Shown in pieces: positions 1 through 7,254 of a stretch of 12,798 nt of DNA (its first letter is position 1; each line of letters opens with the position of its first letter). This DNA comes from DASTCC01 sp035711465 (GTDB taxonomy: Bacteria; Acidobacteriota; Vicinamibacteria; Vicinamibacterales; SCN-69-37): assembly GCA_035711465.1 (NCBI GenBank), contig DASTCC010000126.1, forward strand, positions 1-12,798, read 5' to 3'. Below the pieces are notes generated by a model. The model did no database searches and had not been told where the DNA came from. It saw only the letters and a program-made list of their open reading frames with translations. Position numbers and translations under genes: made by a program.

Positions 1-1222
1 CGTATCGGGCGCGCGGGCGGATGAGCTGGCCGGTCGCGTACTGCTCGATCGCCTGGCCGATCCAGCCGATGGTACGGCCAATCGCGAACAGCATCAGCGG
101 CGCCCCGGCCGGCAGACGAAGCACGCGTGCGACGCCGGCGAGGGCGAAGTCGAGGTTCGGTTCCTCGCGCACGATCGCCGCCGCGGCGCGCTGAAACGCC
201 CGGAGGTAGGCCAGCTCGGCCGATCCCGCAGCGCGACGCTCGAGCAGATCGAGCAGCGCCTTCGCGCGCGGATCGCCGGCCGGGTAGAGTTGATGGCCGA
301 AGCCGCCGACGACGTCGCCGGCCCGCATCCGTGCACCGATCGCGCGCTCGAGCGCCCGCTGCCGGTCGCGCGCCGAGCGCGCCGAGACCTCGGCGCGGAG
401 GCCGCCGATCATCGCGTCGACGCGGACGCCGGATCCGCCGTGCCTGAAGCCCTCGAGCGCGGCGAGTCCGGCGATGACGACGGCGTATGGCGTCGAACCG
501 GCGGAGGCGACACAGCGCGCGGTGAAGGAAGAGACGTTGAGCTCGTGGTCGGCGCAGAGGATCAGCGTCGCGCGGAGGATCTCGGCGCCGTGCGGCCCCG
601 TCTTCCAGGCCCGCGCGAGCTGCTGGTCCATCGTCTCGACGCGCCGCCGACGCGTGCCGCGCACGCCGGCGGCGGCATCGGCCAAGAGGTGCAGCATCCG
701 CCACCCGGCCGCGGCGACGCTGGCGGGACGGAGATCGCCGGCGCCCGGATCGTCGGCGGCGGCCGCCGCGAGCCGCGTCTGCGCGCGGAGGACGAACGGC
801 GCGTGCCGTTCGGGCGCCGCCGCGGCGATCGTCGCCGGCAGCGCCGGTGGGAAGACCGCATTGAATCCGCCGGTCCAGATGAGCGCGGCCACCTCTTCGA
901 GACTGCGCTCCCGCGCCAGCGTGACGACGTCGTGGCCGCGATAGTAGAGCGCGCGGCCGTCGATGAAGGTGATCGCCGACTCGAGCACCGGCACGCCCCA
1001 CTCGAGCGCATGCGCGGCGGCCAGCGCCGGGTCGCGGCGCGCCGCGGTGCGCTGCCGCAGCCGCTCGACGTCCTCGCGCGCGTAGCCGTGGGCGCGAGAG
1101 GAACCGGGCAGGAGCTGGGATCGGATCAGGCCGCGGCTGACGTAGGCGTAGAGCGTGGCCCGGCTGACGCCGAGCCGCGCCGCCGCGGCGGCGGCGTCGA
1201 TCCAGGGCGCCGGTCTGGTCAT
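1..1222 (-). CDS. Citrate synthase-like protein with N-terminal helix-turn-helix (C-terminus cut by window edge)
   Basis: Translated from ATG at 1222, this frame stays open for 407 codons to the left edge. Residues about 8-60 form a MerR/excisionase-like winged helix (AARLGVSRATLYAYVSRGLI, then a wing ending HGYAREDVERL). The rest is a citrate synthase fold. The usual catalytic triad is present: His261 in RHGGSG, His310 in GFGHQLYP and Asp358 in NLDFAL; DHELN around His226 matches the oxaloacetate-binding loop. The end, GQLIRPRARY, aligns with LIRPQSTYVGPRD of the gene at 1277, so probably only a few to about 25 residues are missing. The fused DNA-binding domain and the divergent paralogue suggest an enzyme-derived regulator that senses an acyl-CoA or 2-oxoacid, possibly still active; this is inference. 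A plain citrate or 2-methylcitrate synthase remains possible. The family assignment is secure, the role is not. Confidence 0.9.
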   Translation of the reverse strand, partial: MTRPAPWIDAAAAAARLGVSRATLYAYVSRGLIRSQLLPGSSRAHGYAREDVERLRQRTAARRDPALAAAHALEWGVPVLESAITFIDGRALYYRGHDVVTLARERSLEEVAALIWTGGFNAVFPPALPATIAAAAPERHAPFVLRAQTRLAAAAADDPGAGDLRPASVAAAGWRMLHLLADAAAGVRGTRRRRVETMDQQLARAWKTGPHGAEILRATLILCADHELNVSSFTARCVASAGSTPYAVVIAGLAALEGFRHGGSGVRVDAMIGGLRAEVSARSARDRQRALERAIGARMRAGDVVGGFGHQLYPAGDPRAKALLDLLERRAAGSAELAYLRAFQRAAAAIVREEPNLDFALAGVARVLRLPAGAPLMLFAIGRTIGWIGQAIEQYATGQLIRPRARY

Positions 1223-1242
1223 ATTGATTGTCCTATCAATAT
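1221..1242. promoter_or_regulatory. Inverted repeat between the divergent citrate synthase genes, candidate operator
   Basis: ATATTGAT (1221-1228) is exactly mirrored by ATCAATAT (1235-1242) across a 6-base spacer. A second perfect palindrome, TCAATATTGA (1236-1245), overlaps its right half. This AT-rich island is striking in such GC-rich DNA. It covers the start codon of the leftward gene and abuts a TTGACA box for the rightward one. It is a natural binding site for the helix-turn-helix of the adjacent leftward protein, which would give autoregulation plus control of the neighbour. The repeat is seen directly; the binding is inferred. Confidence 0.5.
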
Positions 1243-1270
1243 TGACAAGATATCACGCCAGCACTACGGT
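1242..1270 (+). promoter_or_regulatory. Candidate sigma-70-type promoter for the rightward citrate synthase
   Basis: A perfect -35 box TTGACA (1242-1247) is followed after 17 bases by TACGGT (1265-1270), a weak -10 box. Transcription would begin almost at the ATG at 1277, implying a leaderless or near-leaderless message; no Shine-Dalgarno sequence is visible there. The -35 box overlaps the inverted repeat, so a bound regulator would block it. Confidence 0.35.
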
Positions 1271-1276
1271 CGATGC

Positions 1277-2410
1277 ATGGAGACCTACGGTGCCGGGCTC
1301 GAGGGCGTCGTCGCGGCAGCGACCGGCGCGAGCGAAGTGGACGGCGAACGCGGCGCGCTGACGATCGCGGGATTCGCGGTGCAGGAACTGGCGCCGCGCG
1401 CCACGTTCGAGGAAGTGGTGTGGCTGCTCTGGCACGGCCGGCTGCCGACCCGCGCCGAGCTCGAGGACTTTGCCGCCGATCTCGCCGGCGCGCGGGAACT
1501 GCCCGGGGCGGCGCGCGCGCTGCTCGCTGACGCCGCCTCGCGACGGGTGGACTCGATGGACGCGCTGCGGATGGCGGCCGGCACGCTGTCACTCGACGCC
1601 GCGGACGCGCCCCGGCTGGTCGCGGCGATGCCGACGATGGTCGCCGCGTACTGGCGGCTCGGCCGCGGGCTGGCGCCGCTGCCGCCGCGCCGCGACCTCG
1701 GCCATGCCGCCAACTTTCTCTACATGCTGGCGGGCGAGACGCCGGACGCCGAACGGGTCCGCGCCCTCGATACCTATCTGAACACCGTCGTCGATCACGG
1801 CCTCAACGCGTCGACGTTCACCGTCCGCGTGATCACCTCGACGGGCTCGGATCTCGTCTCGGCCGTCGTCGGCGGTCTGGGCGCGCTCAAGGGGCCGCTG
1901 CATGGCGGCGCGCCCGGGCCGGCGCTCGACATGGTCTTCGAGATCGGCGCCGCCGATCGCGCCGAGCCGATCCTGCGCGCGAAGCTCGCCCGCGGCGAGC
2001 GGCTGATGGGCTTCGGCCATCGCGTCTACAAGGTCCGCGATCCGCGCGCCGACGTCCTCGCCGCCGCCGCCGAGCGGCTGTTCACGCGCGGCGGCGACAT
2101 GACGCTTTACCGGCTGGCGCGCGACGTCGAGGCCGTCGCACTGCGTCTGCTCGAGGAGCAGAAACCCGGCCGGCGCCTGCAGACCAACGTCGAGTTCTAT
2201 ACCGCCCTGGTGCTGCACGGGCTCGGGTTCGACGTGCCGCTGTTCACGCCGACGTTCGCGGTGAGCCGCGTCGCCGGCTGGATTGGCCACGCCCGTGAAC
2301 AACAGCGCGCCAACCGCCTGATTCGCCCGCAGTCAACCTACGTCGGCCCGCGGGATCGGCACTGGGTGGCGATCGGGGATCGGGTCGAGACCACGGCGGG
2401 GGCGGCGTAA
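1277..2410 (+). CDS. Citrate synthase / 2-methylcitrate synthase family enzyme
   Basis: A 377-residue protein of normal length for a short bacterial citrate synthase, which condenses oxaloacetate with acetyl-CoA (or propionyl-CoA in the methylcitrate cycle) in the cytoplasm. Family landmarks are the N-terminal GLEGVVAA...VDGERG segment, DHGLNASTFT (His174), PLHGGAPG (His209, catalytic) and MGFGHRVYKVRDPRA (His248, catalytic). The third catalytic position reads NVEFYTALVL, with Glu306 where classical enzymes carry Asp. The tail GWIGHAREQ...LIRPQSTYVGP is also typical. ATG 1277 is chosen because homology begins at once; the open frame extends upstream to 290 only because it runs antisense to the leftward gene. 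ATG 1273 is out of frame. It is transcribed divergently from the helix-turn-helix paralogue with 54 bases between them. Substrate preference cannot be read from the sequence. Confidence 0.9.
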   Translation: METYGAGLEGVVAAATGASEVDGERGALTIAGFAVQELAPRATFEEVVWLLWHGRLPTRAELEDFAADLAGARELPGAARALLADAASRRVDSMDALRMAAGTLSLDAADAPRLVAAMPTMVAAYWRLGRGLAPLPPRRDLGHAANFLYMLAGETPDAERVRALDTYLNTVVDHGLNASTFTVRVITSTGSDLVSAVVGGLGALKGPLHGGAPGPALDMVFEIGAADRAEPILRAKLARGERLMGFGHRVYKVRDPRADVLAAAAERLFTRGGDMTLYRLARDVEAVALRLLEEQKPGRRLQTNVEFYTALVLHGLGFDVPLFTPTFAVSRVAGWIGHAREQQRANRLIRPQSTYVGPRDRHWVAIGDRVETTAGAA

Positions 2411-2442
2411 TTCGGCAGCGGGGTCCAGAAGTCCCAACACGC

Positions 2443-2629
2443 GTCGGTACCGTCGGGTGCTCCAGGTCCGACTGGTGCGGGCAGGTGCGAGGAACGCGCT
2501 GACGCTGGCCGACTGGGATTCGATTTGATTCGTGCCGGTCGTTATCAATCGAATCCCAGTTGGCCAGCGTCAGTTCGTTCCTCGCACCTGCCCGCACCAG
2601 TCGGACCCGGAGCACCTGACGGTACCGAC
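2443..2629 (+). repeat. Long imperfect palindrome, copy 1 of a dispersed element
   Basis: Arms 2443-2525 and 2547-2629 (83 bases each) are reverse complements apart from clear mismatches at 2464/2608 and 2497/2575 and G-T pairs at 2455/2617, 2498/2574 and 2511/2561. The loop is 2526-2546. The outer tips carry CGGTACCG. A homologous element lies at 9764-9950 in the opposite orientation, shown by the shared loop core CCGGTCGT (here 2535-2542). The element begins 32 bases after the citrate synthase stop and its last base touches the stop codon of the convergent response regulator gene (stop 2630-2632). There is no open frame in it, no flanking target-site duplication and no U-tract. It may act as a bidirectional terminator or mRNA 3'-end structure, or be a MITE or REP-like element; function is unproven. 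Confidence 0.85.
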
Positions 2630-3484
2630 CTACTCCTTCGTCCCCTGCCCCGGATCGTCGAGATACTTCACGAACACCACCTCGTTGCGCTTCTCGTTAT
2701 AGAGAAGCTCGTCGACGATGGAGCGGACGGTGAGCAGGCCGAATCCGCCGGGGCGCAGTCCCTGCGCCTCGCGGATGTGGACGTGGGCAATCGGGGCGTC
2801 ATCGGGCTGCCCCACCGCGGCATGCGGCAGGTCCTCGATGTTGAAACCCGGTCCGGGATCGGCGATGCGATAGAGGATCATCCGCTTCGCACGCAGCGAC
2901 GAGATGCGGACCGTGCGCGTCGGATCGAGCCGGCCGCCCCACTCGATGGCGTTCAGCAGCAGCTCGCGAAACGCATAGGCGATCGCATCACGCGTCTCCG
3001 GCCCCAGGTCCGTCTCGAGGCGCATCATCACGCCCTGCAGCCGCTCGGCGGCTTCGCGCGTGCACGGCACCACCAGTTCCACCCACTCGGGCCGAGCCGA
3101 GATCACCTCGATCGGCGGCGTCTCGGGCGCCTCGAGCGTCTCCTTGATCGTCTCGATCAGCGTCGCCGGCTCGACCGGCTTGTGCACGTAGCGGAACGCC
3201 TGCTCCTTCACCGCCTGCAGCACGGTCGCCGGAGCGTCGTCGGAAGTCATCACGACGACGCGGGGACGGCGCTTGCGATGGCGAATCTTCTCGAGCAGCT
3301 GCAAGCCGTTCATGTTCGGCATCCAGACGTCGAGCAGCATCAGATCGAACTTGCGCGCGCGCAGGAGCTTGAGCGCTTCGAGTCCGTCCGAGGCCGCGGT
3401 CACGCGCCAGCCGGCGCGCTCGAGGATGCTCTGCGTCAGGTGCCGCGAGGTGCGGTCGTCGTCGACGACGAGGATGCTGGTCAT
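2630..3484 (-). CDS. Response regulator with ATPase-fold (anti-sigma kinase-like) output domain
   Basis: This 284-residue protein has a receiver domain (residues 1-118) with the acidic pocket Asp8-Asp9-Asp10, phospho-acceptor Asp52 (LLLDVWMPNMNG), Thr80 and Lys102 (HKPVEP). A short linker leads to a HATPase_c domain at about 135-275: the N box REXXXN is Glu174...Asn178, the G1 box is DPGPGF (209-214) and the G2 region is GGFGLL (246-251). There is no phospho-acceptor histidine module and no DNA-binding domain. The ATPase part resembles RsbW/SpoIIAB-type serine kinases that bind sigma or anti-anti-sigma factors, so the output is likely protein-protein or kinase-based; this is inference. The ATG overlaps the TGA of the upstream hybrid kinase (ATGA, 3481-3484), implying translational coupling and a cognate pair. 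No sigma-B-like target or STAS protein lies in the window. Confidence 0.88.
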   Translation of the reverse strand: MTSILVVDDDRTSRHLTQSILERAGWRVTAASDGLEALKLLRARKFDLMLLDVWMPNMNGLQLLEKIRHRKRRPRVVVMTSDDAPATVLQAVKEQAFRYVHKPVEPATLIETIKETLEAPETPPIEVISARPEWVELVVPCTREAAERLQGVMMRLETDLGPETRDAIAYAFRELLLNAIEWGGRLDPTRTVRISSLRAKRMILYRIADPGPGFNIEDLPHAAVGQPDDAPIAHVHIREAQGLRPGGFGLLTVRSIVDELLYNEKRNEVVFVKYLDDPGQGTKE

Positions 3485-6450
3485 GATCGGCGGCCCTGGC
3501 GGCGCCGGCCTGGTGCGCGGCGGACGCCGGCGCGTCGCGCCGGGGCGACGAGATCGGCCGCATGGAACTCGTGCTCGAGCTTCTCGAGCTCGGTCCGGAG
3601 TCGGGCGAGCGCCACGTCGGCGCCGTCGAGGCTGCCCGACCTGGCGATGGCCTCGAGCCTCGCCGCGGCGGCGCGCCCGGCGGCGCCGCCCACGGTCGCG
3701 ACCGACCCTTTCAAGGTGTGCGCGGCGATGCGCACTGTCTCGGCATCACCAGCCTTCGCGGCACGCGCGATCTTGCGGATCGACATCGGCGCATCGGCGC
3801 GGTAGAGCGCGATCAACTGCTTGAGCAGATCGCGGTCGCCGCCGGTGTGCCGGAGCGCGGCGTCGGCATCGAAGGTGACGGCCGGGGCGACGGCTTCCGG
3901 CAGCGATGCCGCATCCTGGGCGGGGGCGCCGGCGCCGTTGGCATCCGCGAGGCGCTCGACGGTCGCGATCAGGCGATCGACGTCGATGGGCTTGGACAGA
4001 TAGTCGTCCATGCCGGCCGCGAGGCTACGCTGGCGATCCCCCTCCATCGCGTGAGCGGTGAGTGCGACGATCGGCAGCCGCCGCCGGCCGTCGCCCTCGC
4101 GCTGGCGGATGGCCTTCGTCGCTTCGAGCCCGCCGAGCTCCGGCATCTCGAAGTCCATGATCGCGATGTCGAACGGCTGGTCGGCCGACGCCTCGAAGGC
4201 CGCGAGCGCGGCGGCGCCATGCTCGACCGCCTCGACCGTATGGCCGCGCTTGTTCAGGATCGTCGTCACCAGTTTGCGGTTCACCGCGTGGTCTTCGGCG
4301 ACGAGCACCCGCAGCGGCCGTCGTGGCCGCGGCGTCGGCGGCGGCGCGTCCTCCGCCGCTTCGAGCCGCGTCGCCACCGAGAACAGCGACGCGAAGGTGT
4401 TGAACAGATCGGAATGTTTGACCGGCTTGGTCAGGTAGGCGCTGATGCCCAGGCGGCGGAGCCGCGAGGCATCCTCGCTCTGGCCAATCGACGTCAGCAT
4501 CACCAGCGGAATGCCGCGGAGGCGCGCGTCGTTCTTGATCCAGCGCGCCAGTGTGAAGCCGTCGACCTCCGGCATCTGGCAGTCGGTGATCACGGCGTGG
4601 AAGTGCGCGGCCGTCGGCGACGCCCTCTGCAGCGCGAGCAGCGCCGCCCGCGCATCGCCGACCGCGGTGGGCGCCATGTGCCAGCTCGCCAGCATCTCGA
4701 CGAGGATGCGACGGTTGGTCGCGTTGTCGTCGACCACCAGCACGCGGAGGCCTTCGAGCTCCCGCGGCGCCGCGGCAACGCGCGCGGCCGGCGTATCCGA
4801 GGCCGGCTCGAACGCGGCCGTGAAATGGAACGTGCTGCCCAGGCCGACTTCGCTCTCCACCCAGAGCCGGCCGTTCATCAACTCGACCAGCCGCCGCGCG
4901 ATCGCGAGTCCCAGACCGGTGCCGCCGTAGCGCCGCGTCGTCGACGCGTCGGCCTGCGTGAACGCCTCGAAGACGTGCGCGACCTTGTCGCCCGGAATGC
5001 CGATGCCGGTGTCGCTCACCTGAAAGTGCAGGTGCACGCCGCGGTCATCGTCGCCGGGCTGACGAGTGGCGACGCGGACGAGCACTTCGCCGGCGGCGGT
5101 GAACTTCACCGCATTGCCGACGATGTTGATGAGCACCTGGCGCAGGCGCCCCGGATCGCCGACGAGCGCGTCCGGCACGTCGCGGGCGACGTCGTAGGCG
5201 AGCTCGAGTCCCTTCTCGCTGGCGCGAAACGCCAGCAGCTTCACTGCGTCGCCGACGGTCTCGCGGACGTCGAACTGCACCCGTTCGAGATCGAGGCGGC
5301 GCGCCTCGATCTTCGAGAAATCGAGGACGTCGTTGACGATCTCGAGCAGCGCGTCGGCCGACGACTTCACCGTGGTGATGAAGTCGCGCTGCTCGGCGGT
5401 GAGCCGCGTGCCCAGCGCCAACGAGGTCATCCCCAGGATCGCGTTGAGCGGCGTCCGGATCTCGTGGCTCATGTTGGCGAGAAAAGCGCTCTTTGCTTCG
5501 GTGGCCTCCTCGGCTCGTCGCTTCGAGAACTCGAGCTCGCGCACCAGCAAGGCCAGCGTGGCCTCGGCCTCCTTCCGTTCGGTGATGTCGCGCGCGGCGC
5601 CGTAGATCACCTGCTGATCGGCGATCGGCGCGGCCGTCCACAGCAGCCAGCGCATCGTGCCGTCCTTGTGCAGGTAGCGATTCTCGAAGTGCAGCAGCTC
5701 CTTGCCTTCGCTGAGGTGCTCTGCCCCGGCCACGGTCGCGCTGCGATCGTCGGGATGCACGAAGTCGAGGTAGGGACGGGAGAGGAGCTCTTCCTGCGTG
5801 TAGCCGAGGATGCGCTGCCAGGCCGGGTTGACGCGCTTGAAGTAGCCGTCGAAGCCGACGATGCAGAGCATGTCGATGGACAGCTGGAAGAACCGATCGA
5901 GCTCCTCCTGCGCGCGGCGGCGATCGAGGAAGATGCCGATCTGGTGCCCGACGGCGGACAGCATCGAGAGCAGCTCGGCGTCGGGTTTGCGAATCTCGCG
6001 GCTGAAGAACTCGAGAACGCTCTGCACCTCGCCGCGGAGCAGGATCGGAAATCCGAACGCCGCATGCAGCCCCTCGCGGGCGGCCACTTTCGAACGGGGA
6101 AAGTTGGTGTCGCTCGTGACGTCCGGAATCCACGCCGGCTGGCCGCTCGCCCAGACGCGGCCGGGCAGGCCGATGCCGCGCTGGAACGCGATCGATCGGC
6201 TGATGGCGTCGAACTCGGGAAAGCTCACGCTCGGCAGGTTCCAGATCTCGGCGCAGCGCAGCAGGTCCGCGGTGCGGTCGATCGTCCAGAACGCGCCATG
6301 CTCCCAGCCGAGCGAGTCGCAGATGGCCTCGAGGATCTTCGGCGCGGCCTCGTCCATCGACGCCGCCGACACCAGCGCGCGCGCGGTCGCGTGTTCGGCC
6401 GTCAGCCGCCGCGACTGCGCGTCCCGTCCCGAGGCCTCGGGATTCGTCAT
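3481..6450 (-). CDS. Hybrid sensor histidine kinase (GAF-PAS-HisKA-HATPase-REC-REC-HPt)
   Basis: A 989-residue multistep phosphorelay kinase. The order is GAF (about 20-178), PAS with PAC tail (about 185-293, ending YGAARDITERK), short coiled coil, HisKA with His329 (MSHEIRTPLNAILG), HATPase with N box NIVGNAVKF (442-450), DTGIGIP (480-486) and YGGTGLGLAIARRL (508-521), REC1 (568-690; Asp574/575, Asp623, Thr653, Lys675), REC2 (713-835; Glu719/Asp720, Asp766, Thr798, Lys820) and HPt with His911 (AAHTLKGS). All phosphotransfer residues are intact, so a route His329 to a receiver Asp to His911 to the partner regulator is plausible. There is no transmembrane segment, so it is a cytoplasmic sensor; the ligand is unknown. 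The C-terminal 25 residues are Arg-rich and unstructured. It overlaps the downstream regulator gene by 4 bases. A 968-codon frame on the other strand is a high-GC shadow. Confidence 0.95.
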   Translation of the reverse strand: MTNPEASGRDAQSRRLTAEHATARALVSAASMDEAAPKILEAICDSLGWEHGAFWTIDRTADLLRCAEIWNLPSVSFPEFDAISRSIAFQRGIGLPGRVWASGQPAWIPDVTSDTNFPRSKVAAREGLHAAFGFPILLRGEVQSVLEFFSREIRKPDAELLSMLSAVGHQIGIFLDRRRAQEELDRFFQLSIDMLCIVGFDGYFKRVNPAWQRILGYTQEELLSRPYLDFVHPDDRSATVAGAEHLSEGKELLHFENRYLHKDGTMRWLLWTAAPIADQQVIYGAARDITERKEAEATLALLVRELEFSKRRAEEATEAKSAFLANMSHEIRTPLNAILGMTSLALGTRLTAEQRDFITTVKSSADALLEIVNDVLDFSKIEARRLDLERVQFDVRETVGDAVKLLAFRASEKGLELAYDVARDVPDALVGDPGRLRQVLINIVGNAVKFTAAGEVLVRVATRQPGDDDRGVHLHFQVSDTGIGIPGDKVAHVFEAFTQADASTTRRYGGTGLGLAIARRLVELMNGRLWVESEVGLGSTFHFTAAFEPASDTPAARVAAAPRELEGLRVLVVDDNATNRRILVEMLASWHMAPTAVGDARAALLALQRASPTAAHFHAVITDCQMPEVDGFTLARWIKNDARLRGIPLVMLTSIGQSEDASRLRRLGISAYLTKPVKHSDLFNTFASLFSVATRLEAAEDAPPPTPRPRRPLRVLVAEDHAVNRKLVTTILNKRGHTVEAVEHGAAALAAFEASADQPFDIAIMDFEMPELGGLEATKAIRQREGDGRRRLPIVALTAHAMEGDRQRSLAAGMDDYLSKPIDVDRLIATVERLADANGAGAPAQDAASLPEAVAPAVTFDADAALRHTGGDRDLLKQLIALYRADAPMSIRKIARAAKAGDAETVRIAAHTLKGSVATVGGAAGRAAAARLEAIARSGSLDGADVALARLRTELEKLEHEFHAADLVAPARRAGVRRAPGRRRQGRRS

Positions 6451-6479
6451 GGTCGAGCGGAAAGGTGAGGCAAGCCGAA

Positions 6480-6485
6480 ATTATA
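6480..6485 (-). promoter_or_regulatory. Consensus -10 box for the hybrid kinase operon
   Basis: Reading the minus strand, TATAAT lies about 30 bases upstream of the kinase ATG at 6450, an exact -10 hexamer in GC-rich surroundings. No convincing -35 box is present 16-18 bases upstream (GTCGAG at 17). The predicted leader is about 20 bases and lacks an obvious Shine-Dalgarno sequence. Confidence 0.45.
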
Positions 6486-6520
6486 AAGGGCGGTGCGAGC
6501 GACTCGACAGCCGATGGCAC

Positions 6521-6550
6521 GAACATCTGACTCCTGGTGGTGTTCTTACC
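6521..6550 (+). promoter_or_regulatory. Candidate ECF sigma promoter upstream of the glycine-rich exported protein
   Basis: GAAC (6521-6524), 17 bases, then GTTCTTACC (6542-6550). The same GAAC-N17-GTTCTTACC arrangement stands before the ECF sigma gene on the minus strand at 12080-12109, and in both places the motif ends 13-14 bases before the start codon. A GAAC -35 core resembles promoters of RpoE-like sigma factors. The match is seen directly; recognition by this sigma factor is inferred. The short distance to the ATG would leave a very short leader. Confidence 0.5.
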
Positions 6551-6554
6551 CGAT

Positions 6555-6560
6555 GGAGGG
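6555..6560 (+). promoter_or_regulatory. Shine-Dalgarno sequence deciding the start at 6565
   Basis: GGAGGG lies four bases before ATG 6565 and favours that start over the in-frame ATG at 6553, whose codons would run through the SD itself. The 6565 start also places the signal peptide directly at the N-terminus. Confidence 0.5.
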
Positions 6561-6564
6561 AACT

Positions 6565-7173
6565 ATGCGACGTGCACTGTTGATGGGCGCCGCCGCGGCA
6601 CTGTTCGTGTCCGCCGGGCTCGCGGCGCAGGGACGGAACTTCAATGGAAGCTGGACGATCGATGCCGAGAAGACCGCGGCCGCCGGGGTCGGTGCGGGGG
6701 CAGGGGGCGGTGGCGGTGCGGTGATGGCGCGGTCCGGCGGCGGCGGCGGAGGCGATCGTGCGATCGTCGCCGGGGGCGGCGGGGGCGGCGGCGGCGCGAC
6801 GATGTCGGCCGGCGCCGGCGGCGCTGGCATGAGATCCGTCAGCGGGGGCGCTCCCGTGATCGCGTCGGGAATGACGCTCGCCCTCGACGCCAACACCTTC
6901 ACGATTACCCAGGGTCAGACGGCGACCACGTACCACACCGACGGATCGATCACCAACCTCGACAGCGGCACCCGCAAGGCGTCGGCAAAGGCCGCCTGGC
7001 AGGGCGACAAGCTCGTCATCGAGACGACGACCGAGTCCCCCAGGGGCACGATGGTCAGCCAGGCCATCTGGTATCTCGAAGGCGAGTCGCTCGTGCGCGA
7101 GAACAAGTCGACGACGCCAGACGGACAGGAGATCGCCCGCAAGACCTACTTCAAGCGATCGAGCTCACACTGA
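6565..7173 (+). CDS. Exported glycine-rich protein of unknown function
   Basis: A 202-residue protein. MRRALLMGAAAALFVSAGLAAQG is a clear Sec signal peptide, with likely cleavage after Ala20 or Ala21. The mature protein begins with NFNGSWTIDAEKT, a short segment common at the start of exported acidobacterial proteins. A very glycine-rich low-complexity stretch follows (about 41-95, with runs of five to eight Gly). The C-terminal part (about 98-200) looks like an antiparallel beta fold: alternating Thr/Val strands, TTYHTDGSITNL, WQGDKLVIETTTES, IWYLEGESLV. A lipocalin-like or small beta-barrel fold is possible but not shown. It is preceded by a promoter-like motif shared with the ECF sigma gene at 12066, and its glycine-rich segment (GGGGGAVMARSGGG) resembles one in the product of 9975-11102. 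It converges on the gene at 7255-7590. Confidence 0.85.
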   Translation: MRRALLMGAAAALFVSAGLAAQGRNFNGSWTIDAEKTAAAGVGAGAGGGGGAVMARSGGGGGGDRAIVAGGGGGGGGATMSAGAGGAGMRSVSGGAPVIASGMTLALDANTFTITQGQTATTYHTDGSITNLDSGTRKASAKAAWQGDKLVIETTTESPRGTMVSQAIWYLEGESLVRENKSTTPDGQEIARKTYFKRSSSH

Positions 7174-7254
7174 GATCCACGTAGACGGCCGGATCGTGGG
7201 ACCGCCGCGTGGCTTCACCAACAGGGGACACCCGGATGGTGGAGTCGCGCGGCG

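Noticed and set aside
290..1276. N-terminal extension of the rightward citrate synthase to an ATG at 290
   Set aside because: This stretch is exactly antisense to the helix-turn-helix citrate synthase, crosses the AT-rich intergenic region, and citrate synthase homology starts at 1277.
2443..2629. Interpretation of the palindrome as an insertion sequence or ordinary intrinsic terminator
   Set aside because: No transposase frame or target-site duplication was found, and no U-tract follows either arm; arms of 80 bases are far longer than a normal terminator stem. A MITE origin remains open.
3562..6468. 968-codon open frame on the plus strand antisense to the hybrid kinase
   Set aside because: The minus-strand frame encodes a complete, recognisable multi-domain kinase with all motifs. 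The antisense frame has no recognisable domain and an Arg/Glu/His-rich composition typical of high-GC shadows.
6515..6533. TGGCAC upstream of the gene at 6565 as a sigma-54 promoter
   Set aside because: The -12 element is missing: after 5 bases the sequence is TCTG instead of TTGC. The overlapping GAAC-N17-GTTCTTACC motif is the better explanation.
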